Origin: Alphaproteobacteria bacterium
Lineage (GTDB): Bacteria; Pseudomonadota; Alphaproteobacteria; Reyranellales; Reyranellaceae
DNA length: 60,482 bases
Direction of reading: 5' to 3'
Assembly (NCBI GenBank): GCA_016869975.1
Contig: VGCZ01000029.1
Span: 1-60,482, forward strand
Positions 24,234 through 33,393 of this stretch are shown one piece after another. How positions within the stretch are numbered: the stretch's first letter is position 1; every line of letters starts with the position of its first letter. The translations under genes were made by a program, and so were the position numbers. A model generated the notes under the pieces. That model was given only the letters and a program-made list of their open reading frames with translations. It was not told where the DNA came from and searched no databases.

Positions 24234-25074
24234 GCGTCAGCCCGTCCTGCCGGTCGCGCACCAGTTCGTAGAGCGCCACGGCGGTCGCGTTGGACACGTT
24301 GAGGCTGGGCATCGAGCCGCGCATCGGCAGACGTGCCAGCAGATCGCAATGCTCCAGGGTCAGTCGTCGCAGGCCTTCGCCCTCGGCGCCCATCACGAGC
24401 ACGATGCGCCCATCGTGCTTGGTGGCCGCCAGCGACTGGTTGCCACGCTCGTCCAGGCCGATCACCCAGAAGCCGGCCTCCTTCAGCTCACGCAAGGTGC
24501 GCGCGAGGTTGGTGGCGCGCATCAGCGGCATGCGCTCCAGCGCGCCCGACGCCGCCTTGGCCAGGGTGCCGGTCTCGTCCGGCGCATGGCGCTCGGTCAC
24601 CAGCACGCCCGAGGCGCCAAAGGCCTCGGCCGAGCGCAGGATGGCGCCGACATTGTGCGGATCGGTGACCTGGTCGAGCGCCACGACCACGGCCTTCTCG
24701 CCGCCGCGCGCCAGGATGTCGTCGAGCGTCGGCTCGGGCAGGGCGCCGACCGCCGCCAGCAGGCCCTGATGCACTGCGCCGCCGGGCAGATGGGCGGCGA
24801 TGCGGTCGCGTGGCACGATCTCGGGCTGCGGCAGGGCGCGGTCCTTCAGATCGATCTTCGCGAGATCCTCATGCAGACGCTCGGCTGCCTCCGCCGTGGC
24901 CAGCACGCGAAACACCCGGCGCTGCGGATTGGCCAGCGCCGCCGTTACCGGATGACGGCCGAAGAGCCAGACCTGGCCACCGCCCGGCGCGCCGCCGCGC
25001 TCGCGCTCGAAGACACGCGGTTCGGGAGCGCGAGACGGCCGGCGGCCGCCACGATCATGAGGACGATGAGCCAT
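24220..25074 (-). CDS. rlmB: 23S rRNA 2'-O-ribose methyltransferase, SpoU/TrmH family (RlmB)
   Basis: 284 aa. The N-terminus is Arg/Gly-rich and probably disordered (1-33), then an RNA-binding substrate domain beginning VWLFGRHPVTAALANPQRRV, then the SPOUT knot: VALDQVTDPHNVGAILRSAE (motif 1, N and R conserved), GAEGEGLRRL (motif 2) and LPMRGSMPSLNVSNATAVAL (motif 3). RlmB methylates G2251 in the E. coli 23S peptidyl-transferase loop. First gene of its transcript; the GNAT gene is downstream. Confidence 0.92.
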   Translation of the reverse strand: MAHRPHDRGGRRPSRAPEPRVFERERGGAPGGGQVWLFGRHPVTAALANPQRRVFRVLATAEAAERLHEDLAKIDLKDRALPQPEIVPRDRIAAHLPGGAVHQGLLAAVGALPEPTLDDILARGGEKAVVVALDQVTDPHNVGAILRSAEAFGASGVLVTERHAPDETGTLAKAASGALERMPLMRATNLARTLRELKEAGFWVIGLDERGNQSLAATKHDGRIVLVMGAEGEGLRRLTLEHCDLLARLPMRGSMPSLNVSNATAVALYELVRDRQDGLTLDFF

Positions 25075-25116
25075 GGCCGCGCGCTATAGCCGCCGCGGGC
25101 CGGCGACGCAAATCCT

Positions 25117-25220
25117 CACCTCACCCCGAGGAGCGCCCAACGGGCGTGCCCGAAGGGTGGGCCGCGCACCGGGTGCGTTGCCATGCGTCGAGACGGCTGC
25201 GCCGCAGCCTTCTCAGCATG
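25117..25220. repeat. Intergenic repeat between rlmB start and nuclease 3' end
   Basis: A run of self-complementary GC-rich blocks: CTCACCCCGAGGAGCGCCCA, CGGGCGTGCCCGAAGGGTGG, GCACCGGGTGC and GACGGCTGCGCCGCAGCC, ending near AGCATGGGGCGG. It resembles the 'CACCCCGAGGAGCG / CTGCGCCGCAGCC' intergenic mosaics that I recall from alphaproteobacterial genomes. Its end covers the last three codons of the adjacent nuclease gene. Confidence 0.5.
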
Positions 25221-25950
25221 GGGCGGGATCGGCGACATCGACAATCACCGGAACATGGTCGCTCAAGCCCGCGCCGCACCACGGCTCGAAGGCGCCGACG
25301 TGGAGGGAGGTGATGTGGGGGATCCAGGCCTCGGGCAGGAAGACGTAGTCGATGTGGTAGGTCGGCCCGTCGCGCGTGCGGTCGCGCCAGTAGATCGTTG
25401 GCGTGGTTTCCTGGCCATGCGCCTCGCCGCGTACGGCGTGGTAGGCGCTGACCAGACCTTGCTCGGCCATCAACCGCACCGCCGTGGCGTGGTTGCCGCG
25501 CCAGCCGGGCTTGTCCCAGATCACGTTGTGATTGAGGTCGCCTGCGATGACGGCTGGCCGCGCCGTCAGCAGGTCGCGATAACGGGTGAGCGCGCGGCGC
25601 AGCGGGCCGAGCCGGTACTTGCGCAGGCCACCCGAATTCACCCAGGCGGCGAGCAGGGTGAAGGGCGTCGGCCCCTCGACATGGACCGGGGCGATGTGGC
25701 GCAGATTGGCATCGTAGGTCTCGCAGAGCCGGACGCGGTAGCCATTGAAGGCCAGCACCGCGAGGCCCTTGTGCGGATTATTGCCGATCCATATCGGATC
25801 ATCAGGCAGCCAGTCCCCGGGCGAGCGGGCGCGCAGCAGGTCGGGCCGGGCGCATTCGCTGATCACGGCGATATCCGGCCGCAGGTCGAGCAGCGCCTCG
25901 ACCTTGCGCTCCAGCGCCATGTTGCAGTTCCATGCCACGATCCGCATCAT
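25213..25950 (-). CDS. Endonuclease/exonuclease/phosphatase (EEP) family protein
   Basis: 245 aa from the ATGATG at 25950/25947; a GTG further up at 25983 would add 11 residues. The EEP catalytic motifs are present: MRIVAWNCNM, an acidic ISECARPD, the central PAVIAGDLNHNVIWDKPG, and the terminal GLSDHVPVIVDV. The family covers DNases, phosphodiesterases and phosphatases. No signal peptide. Divergent from the 2-hydroxyacid dehydrogenase with only 38 bp between starts. Confidence 0.85.
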   Translation of the reverse strand: MMRIVAWNCNMALERKVEALLDLRPDIAVISECARPDLLRARSPGDWLPDDPIWIGNNPHKGLAVLAFNGYRVRLCETYDANLRHIAPVHVEGPTPFTLLAAWVNSGGLRKYRLGPLRRALTRYRDLLTARPAVIAGDLNHNVIWDKPGWRGNHATAVRLMAEQGLVSAYHAVRGEAHGQETTPTIYWRDRTRDGPTYHIDYVFLPEAWIPHITSLHVGAFEPWCGAGLSDHVPVIVDVADPAPC

Positions 25951-25988
25951 CGCCAGCAGACCCGATGCGGGAAGGGGAGTCACCAGTC

Positions 25989-26966
25989 ATGTCCAATGGC
26001 TTGCCGGCGCGCGAGGCGCTGTCGATCCTGTTCGCCCACGTCGCCTATCGCATGGGCGACCGCTTCAAGGTGCGCGGCAGCAACATCAAGTTCACCGAGG
26101 TGCGGACGCGCGAGGAGTATGAGGCGGCGATCCCCAATGCCGACGTCGTGCTCGTATCGGGCATGTGGCGCAACGACCTGCTGCCCAAGGCCAACAAGCT
26201 GCGCTTCATCCAGTCGATCAGCGCCGGCGTCGACCAGTACGACAAGGACGCGCTCCGGGCCAAAGGCGTGCGGCTGGCCAGCGCGCAGGGCTCGAACGAG
26301 CGGGCGGTGGCCGAGCACGCGATCGCGCTGATCCTCGCCATGTCGCGCCAGCTCCATCTCGGCCGCGACAACCAGCACGCCAAGCTGTGGCGCGGCATGA
26401 TCGGCGATCTTTCCAAGCGCGAGGACGAGCTGGGTGGCAAGACGCTGGTGATTGTCGGCATGGGCCGCATCGGCAGCCGGCTGGCGACGCTTGCTAGGGC
26501 TTTCGACATGCATGTCATTGGCACCAAGCGCGATCCCTCGAAGGGCGCGGCGGCGGCGCACGAGGTGGTGGCCGACGGCAAGCTGCTCGACGTGTTGCCG
26601 CGCGCGGACTACGTGGCGCTGACCTGCCCGCTGACGCCGCAGACCGAGAAGCTGATCAGCGAGGCGGCGCTCAAGGCGATGAAACCCTCTTCCTTCCTGA
26701 TCAACGTCGCGCGCGGCAAGGTGGTCGACGAGCCGGCGCTGATCGCCGCGCTCAACGCCGGCCAGATCGCTGGCGCCGGCATCGACGTCACGGTCGAGGA
26801 GCCGCTGGCCGCCACGTCGCCGCTCTGGACCATGCCGCAGGTTCTGGTGACGCCGCACACCGCCGGCGAGACCCGCAAGTACGAGGACAACGTGCTTGAC
26901 CTGCTGATGGAGAACCTCGACCGGCTCTATCGCGGCGAGACCAATCTGAAGAATCAGATTGTCTAG
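25989..26966 (+). CDS. D-isomer specific 2-hydroxyacid dehydrogenase
   Basis: 325 aa, NAD(P)-dependent, formate/glycerate dehydrogenase superfamily. Nucleotide loop GMGRIG at 157-162, followed by a DMHVIGTKRDP second strand that lacks the acidic residue of strict NAD enzymes, hinting at NADPH. Catalytic triad R242 (NVARGKVVDE), E271 (TVEEPL) and H290 (VTPHTAGE). ATG 25989. A second member of the superfamily, the product of 55145-56128, shares the fold but is only distantly similar. Substrate unknown (glyoxylate/hydroxypyruvate-type likely). Confidence 0.9.
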   Translation: MSNGLPAREALSILFAHVAYRMGDRFKVRGSNIKFTEVRTREEYEAAIPNADVVLVSGMWRNDLLPKANKLRFIQSISAGVDQYDKDALRAKGVRLASAQGSNERAVAEHAIALILAMSRQLHLGRDNQHAKLWRGMIGDLSKREDELGGKTLVIVGMGRIGSRLATLARAFDMHVIGTKRDPSKGAAAAHEVVADGKLLDVLPRADYVALTCPLTPQTEKLISEAALKAMKPSSFLINVARGKVVDEPALIAALNAGQIAGAGIDVTVEEPLAATSPLWTMPQVLVTPHTAGETRKYEDNVLDLLMENLDRLYRGETNLKNQIV

Positions 26967-26978
26967 GGTGCCGCGTTT

Positions 26979-27096
26979 TTCCTTCCGCTGCGGGACAGGG
27001 CGATCACATATGGCTCCGCGGATTCACCCTTCTCCCCGCGAAGGCGGGGAGAAGGGAAGAAGGCCAGTCACCATCGCTCTGTCCTTTGGGGGAAGG
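26979..27096. repeat. Long nested palindrome, family 2, second copy
   Basis: The outer arms CCTTCC...GGACAGGGCGAT (26980-27004) face ATCGCTCTGTCC...GGAAGG (27073-27096). Inside is a perfect 13-bp hairpin (27027-27039 with 27044-27056, CCCTTCTCCCCGC). CAGGGCGATCACATATGG matches the 10984 element at 16 of 18 positions. It follows the 2-hydroxyacid dehydrogenase and occupies the left part of the 391-bp gap 26967-27357. Confidence 0.6.
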
Positions 27097-27104
27097 TCGT
27101 GGCG

Positions 27105-27361
27105 ATGATCGTCCTGCCGCTGTCGGCCGCGGCGTCGTGCGCAAGGTGGACCTTGGTCCCGGTGCCGGCTGAGCGATGACGCGCTCGGGTGATGCTGTTG
27201 TCCTGGTCACGGCGACCAAGATCGACGATCGCGGCGGCCACAGGATCTTCGACACCGACGCCGACGACGTGCGCGCCGCCGCGACGCCTGATGGCGGCGC
27301 GATCATGGTGCGGTCCACGAGCCAGACGGCAGCCCGCATCACCGGCTATCGCACGTCATGA
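27105..27361 (+). pseudogene. Remnant of a secreted protein, possible paralogue of the next gene
   Basis: From ATG 27105, MIVLPLSAAASCARWTLVPV reads like a signal peptide but stops at 27177. A second open frame from ATG 27176 to 27361 encodes 61 residues ending DGGAIMVRSTSQTAARITGY-RTS, which resembles the end of the next gene's product (DGGALVLREIEDKGKPPRLV-LTRYAAP). This suggests a collapsed, frameshifted copy. The second frame overlaps the next start by 4 nt (ATGA), so it may still be translated. Weakly supported. Confidence 0.3.
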
Positions 27362-28548
27362 GGCTGGGGGCGGCCATCGCCGCGGTCGGCGCGACGCTGG
27401 CGCTGGCGGGCGTCGCCGTCGCGCAAACGCCCGTGGTGCTGTGGCAACGCCCGGTCGAGCTGCCCTCGGTCGAACGCGAGATGCCGGCCGATGGCAGCGC
27501 TTTTGGCGTCCTGCGGATCGAGGCGCGGCCGGATGGCGGCGTGGTGATCGCCGCTGTCGAGGGGCGCAGGGGGCGCGTGAATTCCCTCGAGGCGCTGCGC
27601 ATCGTGGCGATCGACGGCGCCGGCAAGGACCTGTGGACGCGGCGCCTGGCCGTGCCGGGCGGGGTCAACGGCCATGCGCGCATGCGCGCCGCCGCGATCG
27701 ACGCGTCGGAGCCGTCGCGTACCTGGATCTTCCAGGCCTGGTCGACGCGCGAGGATATCGACGAAGGCGCCAGCCGCCTCTTGGCGCTCAATCACACCGG
27801 CGGCATGGTCGCCGCCGTCGCCAATGGCCCGCGGCGCTTCGGCGGGCCCGGCACGGTGATCGCCCGCATGGCCTCGAAGCTGACGCGCCTGCACGACGGC
27901 TCGCTGCTCGCGATCGGCTCGCACAGCTTCGGCCCGCCGCAATGGTGGTACGCGCGCTACGACAAGGCCGGCAAGATGATGTGGGAGCGCGGTTCCAAAG
28001 GGTTTCCCGACTTCACCCACGATGCCTGGCCGCTGCCCGATGGCGGCGCGAGCCTACTGCTCATGGATGCCGAGGAGCGCCGGGAACGGCCGGCGCTGCG
28101 GCGGATTTCTGCCGACGGCCGCAAGCTCGAGCAGCACGACATCGTCGGTGTCGACGATGGCGTGGGATGCGCCAAGCCTATCGGGCCACAGACTCACGTC
28201 CGCGCCGTCGAGGACGTCGACTATCGCGCGAACCACGTCAGGAAATCCGAGATCGTCTGGCACGAGATCGGGCGCGGCATCACGCGCCGGATCGACACCG
28301 GTGGATTGCGCTGCTCCACCATCGAGCGCGCCGGTTCGGCAGCGGTTTATGTCAGCTACGCCGCCGAACCCAACGACAAACGGACGGTCATCGCACTGTT
28401 GCCCACGGGCGGCGTGCGCTGGCGGGTCGAGCTGGCCGGCTCGATCGATATCGCGTCACTGGCCGACGGCGGTGCGCTTGTGCTGCGCGAGATCGAGGAC
28501 AAGGGCAAGCCGCCGCGCCTCGTCCTCACGCGCTACGCGGCGCCCTAA
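27358..28548 (+). CDS. Secreted beta-propeller-like hypothetical protein
   Basis: 396 aa. Signal peptide MRLGAAIAAVGATLALAGVA-VAQ, then about 370 residues of repeated short strands with the recurring pattern 'x-DGG-x-(V/L)-(V/I/L)': PDGGVVIAAVEG, HDGSLLAIGSH, PDGGASLLLMD and ADGGALVLREIE. Such spacing suits a beta-propeller or similar all-beta repeat. Single conserved Cys pair C266/C310 (approximate). No named family recognised. Likely periplasmic or surface-exposed. Confidence 0.6.
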   Translation: MRLGAAIAAVGATLALAGVAVAQTPVVLWQRPVELPSVEREMPADGSAFGVLRIEARPDGGVVIAAVEGRRGRVNSLEALRIVAIDGAGKDLWTRRLAVPGGVNGHARMRAAAIDASEPSRTWIFQAWSTREDIDEGASRLLALNHTGGMVAAVANGPRRFGGPGTVIARMASKLTRLHDGSLLAIGSHSFGPPQWWYARYDKAGKMMWERGSKGFPDFTHDAWPLPDGGASLLLMDAEERRERPALRRISADGRKLEQHDIVGVDDGVGCAKPIGPQTHVRAVEDVDYRANHVRKSEIVWHEIGRGITRRIDTGGLRCSTIERAGSAAVYVSYAAEPNDKRTVIALLPTGGVRWRVELAGSIDIASLADGGALVLREIEDKGKPPRLVLTRYAAP

Positions 28549-28554
28549 GCGGGT

Positions 28555-28660
28555 GTCGTCCTGAGCGCAGCGAAGGACGATGGTTGAATTCGTCGAAGTG
28601 CAGCGAGCAAGGGATCGTTCATTACCGAGAAATCCTTCACTGCACTCGAGATGACGGAAG
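28555..28660. repeat. Degenerate mosaic palindrome, family 1
   Basis: GTCGTCCTGAGCGCAGCGAA plus GGAC (28555-28578) resembles the left arm of family 1, and AAATCCTTCACTGCACTCGA plus GATGAC (28630-28655) resembles the right arm, with another partial copy (GTGCAGCGAGCAAGGGATCG, 28598-28617) in between. The rest of the 228-bp gap to the LLM gene shows nothing clear. Confidence 0.45.
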
Positions 28661-28776
28661 GTATTTCGGGTAAGTCCCGCTGACCCATTGCCCGCGTGAC
28701 TCGGTTGTGAGGCCGCGCAAGACTCGCAGCCAGCCGGGCACGATCGTGGTTCCGGCGTGTCAGTGGGAGGACCAGC

Positions 28777-29883
28777 ATGCAGTTCGGGTACTTCACCATG
28801 CCGTCGCATCCGCCGGAGCGGCCGTTGGCGGCGGGCCACGAGTGGGATCTCCAGGTGATTCGTTGGCTCGACGAGCTCGGCTTCGCCGAGTGCTGGATCG
28901 GCGAGCATCACACCGCGCCATGGGAACCGCATCCATCGCCCGACCTGCTGGTGGCGCAGGCGCTGATGCAGACCAAGAACATCCGGCTAGGGCCGGGCGG
29001 CTTCCTGTTGCCCTATCACCACCCGGCGGAGCTGGCCAACCGCGTCGCCATGCTCGACCACATTTCCGGCGGCCGGCTGAATTTCGGCATTGCCGCCTCG
29101 GGCCTGCCGAGCGACTGGACGATGTTCAATGTCGATGGCATGTCCGGCGTCAACCGCGAGATGACGCGCGAGGCGCTCGATATCATCCTGAAGATGTGGA
29201 GCGCCAAGGAGCCCTTCGACTACAAGGGCAAGTTCTGGCACGTCACCTCGCCGGAGACGATGTTCGGCTTCCTCAAGCACCACATCAAGCCGCTGCAGAC
29301 ACCGCATCCGCCGATCGGTGTCGCCGGTCTCAGCAAGGGTTCCGACACGTTGAAGCTCGCCGGCGAGCGGGGTTTCCTGCCGATGAGCCTCAATCTCAGC
29401 CCGGCCTATGTCAGCAGCCATTGGGAGGCGGTGGAGATCGGCGCCGCGAAGGGCGGCCGGATCGCCGATCGTGGCGAGTGGCGCATGGTGCGCGAAGTGT
29501 TCGTGGCGGATACCGACGCGGAGGCGATGCGGCTATCGGTCGGCTCGATGATGGGCCGCATGATGCGCGATTACTTCCTGCCGCTCCTGGGGCAGTTCGG
29601 CTTCCTCGAATACCTCAAGGTCGATACCAACCACGCCGATTCCGACGTCACGCCGGAATACTGCGCCAAGCACAACTGGATCGTCGGCTCGCCGAAGACC
29701 GTGATCGAGAAGATCGAGAAGGTCTATGACGAAGTCGGCGGCTTCGGCCAGCTGCTGGTGTTCGGCTTCGACTATGTCGAGAACCCCAAGGCCTGGCACC
29801 GATCGCTCGAGCTCCTGTCGAAGGAGGTGATGCCCAAAGTGCAGCACCTCAAGCCCAAGCGCATGCCAAAGGCGGCGGAGTAG
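28777..29883 (+). CDS. LLM-class flavin-dependent oxidoreductase
   Basis: 368 aa, bacterial-luciferase-like TIM barrel using FMNH2/F420-type flavin. Family features: MQFGYFTMPSHPPERPLAAG, LGFAECWIGEHHTAPWEPHP (about 35-54), NIRLGPGGFLLPYHHPAELA, and LDHISGGRLNFGIAASGLPS. The EHH-x3-W-E pattern is seen in alkane/limonene-type monooxygenases and luciferase alpha-chain homologues. GGGAGG at 28765-28770 is the ribosome site. No reductase partner nearby. Substrate unknown. Confidence 0.88.
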   Translation: MQFGYFTMPSHPPERPLAAGHEWDLQVIRWLDELGFAECWIGEHHTAPWEPHPSPDLLVAQALMQTKNIRLGPGGFLLPYHHPAELANRVAMLDHISGGRLNFGIAASGLPSDWTMFNVDGMSGVNREMTREALDIILKMWSAKEPFDYKGKFWHVTSPETMFGFLKHHIKPLQTPHPPIGVAGLSKGSDTLKLAGERGFLPMSLNLSPAYVSSHWEAVEIGAAKGGRIADRGEWRMVREVFVADTDAEAMRLSVGSMMGRMMRDYFLPLLGQFGFLEYLKVDTNHADSDVTPEYCAKHNWIVGSPKTVIEKIEKVYDEVGGFGQLLVFGFDYVENPKAWHRSLELLSKEVMPKVQHLKPKRMPKAAE

Positions 29884-29912
29884 GTTGTTTCTGGGACCGC
29901 CGGCGGTCCCAA

Positions 29913-30377
29913 TTAGAGCCCCTTGGCCGCGTCGAGCACCTCCTCGACGTGGCCGGGCACCTTCACCTTGCGCCAGATCTTGCGCACCGTGCCGGTGCCG
30001 TCGATCAGGAACGTCGCGCGGTCGATGCCCATGTACTTGCGGCCGTAGAGGCTCTTCTCGATCCACGTGCCGTACTTCTCGCAGATCTTGCCGTCCTCGT
30101 CGGCCACCAGCGGGAAGTTGAGATCGTACTTGGCCTTGAACTTGTCGTGTCGCGCGATGCCGTCCTTGGACACGCCGATCACCGTCGCTTTCGCCTTGCC
30201 GAAGTTCGGCAGCGAGTCGCGGAAGCCGCAGGCCTCCTTGGTGCAGCCCGGCGTGTCGTCCTTGGGATAGAAGTACAGGATCACCGCCTTGCCGCGCAGG
30301 TCGCTGAGCTTCAGCTTCTTGCCGCCATCGGTGGCGGCGGTGAAGTCCGGTGCCTTCTTGCCTTCCTCGACGCTCAT
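29913..30377 (-). CDS. bcp: Thiol peroxidase Bcp (PrxQ-type peroxiredoxin)
   Basis: 154 aa, cytosolic peroxiredoxin reducing H2O2 and organic hydroperoxides. Peroxidatic C45 in YPKDDTPGCTKEACGF with resolving C50 five residues on, as in atypical two-Cys PrxQ/Bcp. The ATG at 30377 is preceded by AGGAGGAG and overlaps the glnE stop (ATGA), so the two are coupled. The glnE-bcp order recurs in alphaproteobacteria. Confidence 0.93.
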   Translation of the reverse strand: MSVEEGKKAPDFTAATDGGKKLKLSDLRGKAVILYFYPKDDTPGCTKEACGFRDSLPNFGKAKATVIGVSKDGIARHDKFKAKYDLNFPLVADEDGKICEKYGTWIEKSLYGRKYMGIDRATFLIDGTGTVRKIWRKVKVPGHVEEVLDAAKGL

Positions 30378-33307
30378 GTCTTCTCCTCCTCGCGTGGCGG
30401 CAGGGCGGCCGCCGGCTTCTCGATGATCTCGGCGTAGACCGCGTGGGCGGCGTCGGCCGTCGCCCGCACCTTCTCGCGCAGAAGCTCGAACCTGTCGACA
30501 CCGCCGGCCTTGGCGAGCAGGCGGCGCAGGCCCTCCGGCGCCTTGGCCTCGTCGAACGCTTCGTCCTGCTCCTCCAGCGCCAGCCGCATCAGGCCTTGCA
30601 GCGAGGACCACAGGCGATGGGCCTCGATCAACGCCGCCGCCGCGTCGGGCGCGAGGATGCGCGCATCGCGCAGCAGCACCAGCGTGTCGACGACGTGGCG
30701 CGCCAGCAGGAACGGCTTGGCGTGCGCGTGCAGCAGCATCAGGTAGCGCGCGGCGAACTCGATATCGAAGAAGCCGCCGCGCAGCAGCTTGAAATCCCAC
30801 AGGCTCTTGGATGGGCGATGCTCGACCAGGCGTGCGCGCATCTCCTGGACGTCGCGCAGCAGGGACTCGCGGCCGCGCGGCCGTGACAGCGCGGCGGCGA
30901 TCGCCGCGTCGATGCGCGCGGCCAGCAGCGGGGGCCCCGACACGACGCGCGCGCGGGCCAAAGCGAGGTGCTCCCAGGTCCAGGCCGAGTCGCGCTGATA
31001 GGTCTCGAAGGCGCCGAGCGAGGTCGCCAGCGGGCCCTTGTTGCCGGAGGGCCGCAGGCGCATGTCGACCTCGTAGAGCGTGCCCTCGTTGGTCGGCGCG
31101 CTCAACGCGCTGACGACGCGCTGCATCAGCCGGGCGTAGTAGTGGCCTGGCGTCAGCGGCCGCTCGCCGTCGGATTGCTCGCTGCCCTCGGGCGCTTCGT
31201 AGATGAAGATCAGGTCGAGGTCCGAGGAGGCGGTCATCTCGCGGCTGCCGAGCCGGCCCAGCGCCACGATGGCGAACGCGGCGCCGGCGATCTGGCCGTG
31301 CTGGTCGGCGAAGATGCGCTCGATGCGCGCCGGCAGCTCGCCCAGCACCGCCTCGGCGATGTCGCTATAGGCCGCGCCGGCGAGCTCGGGCGAGAGCGTG
31401 CCGGCGAGCTGCTGCACGCCGACGCGAAATCGCTGGTCGTTGGCCCAGCGCCGCGAGATGTCGAGGATGTCCTGCTCGTCCTCGGCGAGGTCGAGCGCGC
31501 GCGACAGATCGGCGCTCAGGCTGGCGCGGTCGGGCAGGGCGCCGAAATAGTCGCGCGTCAGCACGCCATCGAGCAGGATCGGCCGGCGTCCCAGATGGGT
31601 GGCGATGCGCGGCGCGCTGCCCATGATGGTGGCGACCAGCTCGAGCAACGGCGGGTTGACCTTGAACAGCGAGAAGATCTGGATGCCGGCGGGCATGCCG
31701 GCGAGCAGCGCGTCGAAGCGCAGCAGCGCCTGGTCGGGATCGGCCGAATCGCCCAGCGCCTTGAGGATCGCCGGCATCAGCTCGGTGAGCAGCTCGCGCG
31801 CGCGCACGGTGTGTGTCGAACGGTAGCGGCCGTGGTGCCAGCGCGCGGCGATGTCCCAGGCGCGCTCGGCCTCGCGGTAGCCCAGGCCTTCCAGCGTCTT
31901 CAGCGTGTCGGGATCGCGATCGGTGCCGGTGAAGACCAGGTTGCCGCCCGGGCCGGCGAGGCTGGGCGCCTCCTCGAACAGCTTGGCGTAGTGGCCCTCG
32001 ACCAGGCGTAAGGTGTCGAGGAAGTCGGCGCGGAAGGCAGCCGCGTCGTCGTAGCCCATGAAGGTGGCGACGGCGTCGACGGCGTCCTCGGTCTCGGGCA
32101 GGCTGTGGGTCTGCTGATCGTCGATCATCTGCAGCCGATGCTCGAGGCGGCGCAGGAAGTCGTAGGCGCGGGTCAGGTCGACGACGACGTCGCGCGTGAT
32201 CATGCCCGCGTCGCTGAGCGCCTCGAGCGCCTCGATCGTGCCGCGCAGACGCAAGGTGGGGTGGCGGCCGCCGAAGATCAGCTGCTGGGTCTGGGCGAAG
32301 AACTCGATCTCGCGGATGCCGCCGCGGCCGAGCTTGACGTTGTGGCCCAGCACCTTGATCGCGCCGGTGCCGCGGTAGGCGTCGATCTGGCGCTTGATCG
32401 AATGGATGTCGTTGATCGCCGCGAAGTCGAGATGCTTGCGCCAGATATAGGGCCTGAGCGAATCGAGGAAGGCGGCGCCTATGGCGGGATCGCCGGCCAC
32501 CGGCCGCGCCTTGATCATCGCCGCGCGCTCCCAGTTCTGCCCGACGCTCTCGTAATAGGTCTCGGCGGCCTGCACCGAGATCGCCAGCGGCGTCGAGCCG
32601 GGATCGGGCCGCAGGCGCAGATCGGTGCGGAAGATGTAGCCGTCGGCGGTGCGTTCGCTCAGCAGCTGGACCAGCCGCCGCGTGGCGCGCACCAGCTTGG
32701 CGCCGATGGCGTCGTCGTGCGCGATCGCCGGCGCCTCGCGGTCGTAGAGCACGATCAGGTCGATGTCGCTGGAGTAGTTCAGCTCGAAAGCGCCGAGCTT
32801 GCCCATGCCCAGCACGGTGATGCCCGCCGCCCCGGGCTCGCCGCCCAGCGCGAGCTGCCCGCCGCGTTCCATGTCGAGCAGGATGGCGTCGAGCAGGCGG
32901 TCGATGGCGAGATCGGCGAACTCGCTCAGCGCCCGGGTGACGCGGGCGAGCGGCCAGGCGCCGGCCATGTCGGCCACCGCCACGCCCAGCGCGATATGTC
33001 GCTTGGCGCGGCGCAGCGCCACCGCCAGCGGCTCCGGCTCGGCCGGCAGGGCGGCCAGCCGCGCCATCTCGCGACCGACCGCCGCGTCCGCGCCGTCCCG
33101 CCACAGATCGGCCAAGAATCGGGGGTCTGATAGAGCGATCTCGGACAGGTACGGACTGTTGCCGAACAACGCCGCCAGCAACTCATCGGGCGGCCAACCG
33201 CCGCCTTCGCCGAGGTCGCGCAGCCTCTCAAGCCAGCGTTCGGAGCGGACTTTCAGCTGCCCGGCGTGGTGTGGGCGGGGCAGCCGCAGCGCGGGGGTGA
33301 ATGTCAT
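30374..33307 (-). CDS. glnE: Bifunctional glutamine synthetase adenylyltransferase / adenylyl-removing enzyme
   Basis: 977 aa. Two nucleotidyltransferase halves control glutamine synthetase: the N-terminal half removes AMP, the C-terminal half adds it. The first active site is GMGKLGAFELNYSSDIDLIV (167-186), the second ALGRLGSREMTASSDLDLIF (around residue 690), each with the D-x-D metal pair; a helical regulatory linker for PII lies between. The start at ATG 33307 (MTFTPALRLP) is preferred over an open extension to 33373. Divergent from the AsmA-like gene with 86 bp between starts; bcp is downstream. Confidence 0.95.
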   Translation of the reverse strand: MTFTPALRLPRPHHAGQLKVRSERWLERLRDLGEGGGWPPDELLAALFGNSPYLSEIALSDPRFLADLWRDGADAAVGREMARLAALPAEPEPLAVALRRAKRHIALGVAVADMAGAWPLARVTRALSEFADLAIDRLLDAILLDMERGGQLALGGEPGAAGITVLGMGKLGAFELNYSSDIDLIVLYDREAPAIAHDDAIGAKLVRATRRLVQLLSERTADGYIFRTDLRLRPDPGSTPLAISVQAAETYYESVGQNWERAAMIKARPVAGDPAIGAAFLDSLRPYIWRKHLDFAAINDIHSIKRQIDAYRGTGAIKVLGHNVKLGRGGIREIEFFAQTQQLIFGGRHPTLRLRGTIEALEALSDAGMITRDVVVDLTRAYDFLRRLEHRLQMIDDQQTHSLPETEDAVDAVATFMGYDDAAAFRADFLDTLRLVEGHYAKLFEEAPSLAGPGGNLVFTGTDRDPDTLKTLEGLGYREAERAWDIAARWHHGRYRSTHTVRARELLTELMPAILKALGDSADPDQALLRFDALLAGMPAGIQIFSLFKVNPPLLELVATIMGSAPRIATHLGRRPILLDGVLTRDYFGALPDRASLSADLSRALDLAEDEQDILDISRRWANDQRFRVGVQQLAGTLSPELAGAAYSDIAEAVLGELPARIERIFADQHGQIAGAAFAIVALGRLGSREMTASSDLDLIFIYEAPEGSEQSDGERPLTPGHYYARLMQRVVSALSAPTNEGTLYEVDMRLRPSGNKGPLATSLGAFETYQRDSAWTWEHLALARARVVSGPPLLAARIDAAIAAALSRPRGRESLLRDVQEMRARLVEHRPSKSLWDFKLLRGGFFDIEFAARYLMLLHAHAKPFLLARHVVDTLVLLRDARILAPDAAAALIEAHRLWSSLQGLMRLALEEQDEAFDEAKAPEGLRRLLAKAGGVDRFELLREKVRATADAAHAVYAEIIEKPAAALPPREEEKT

Positions 33308-33393
33308 TGCACGGTCGGGCCGATGCTGCGAAAGAGGAAAATGAACCTGACCGGCGCCCGGGCTGAGCGTCAAGCCAAAGGAGTACCGGTGTT

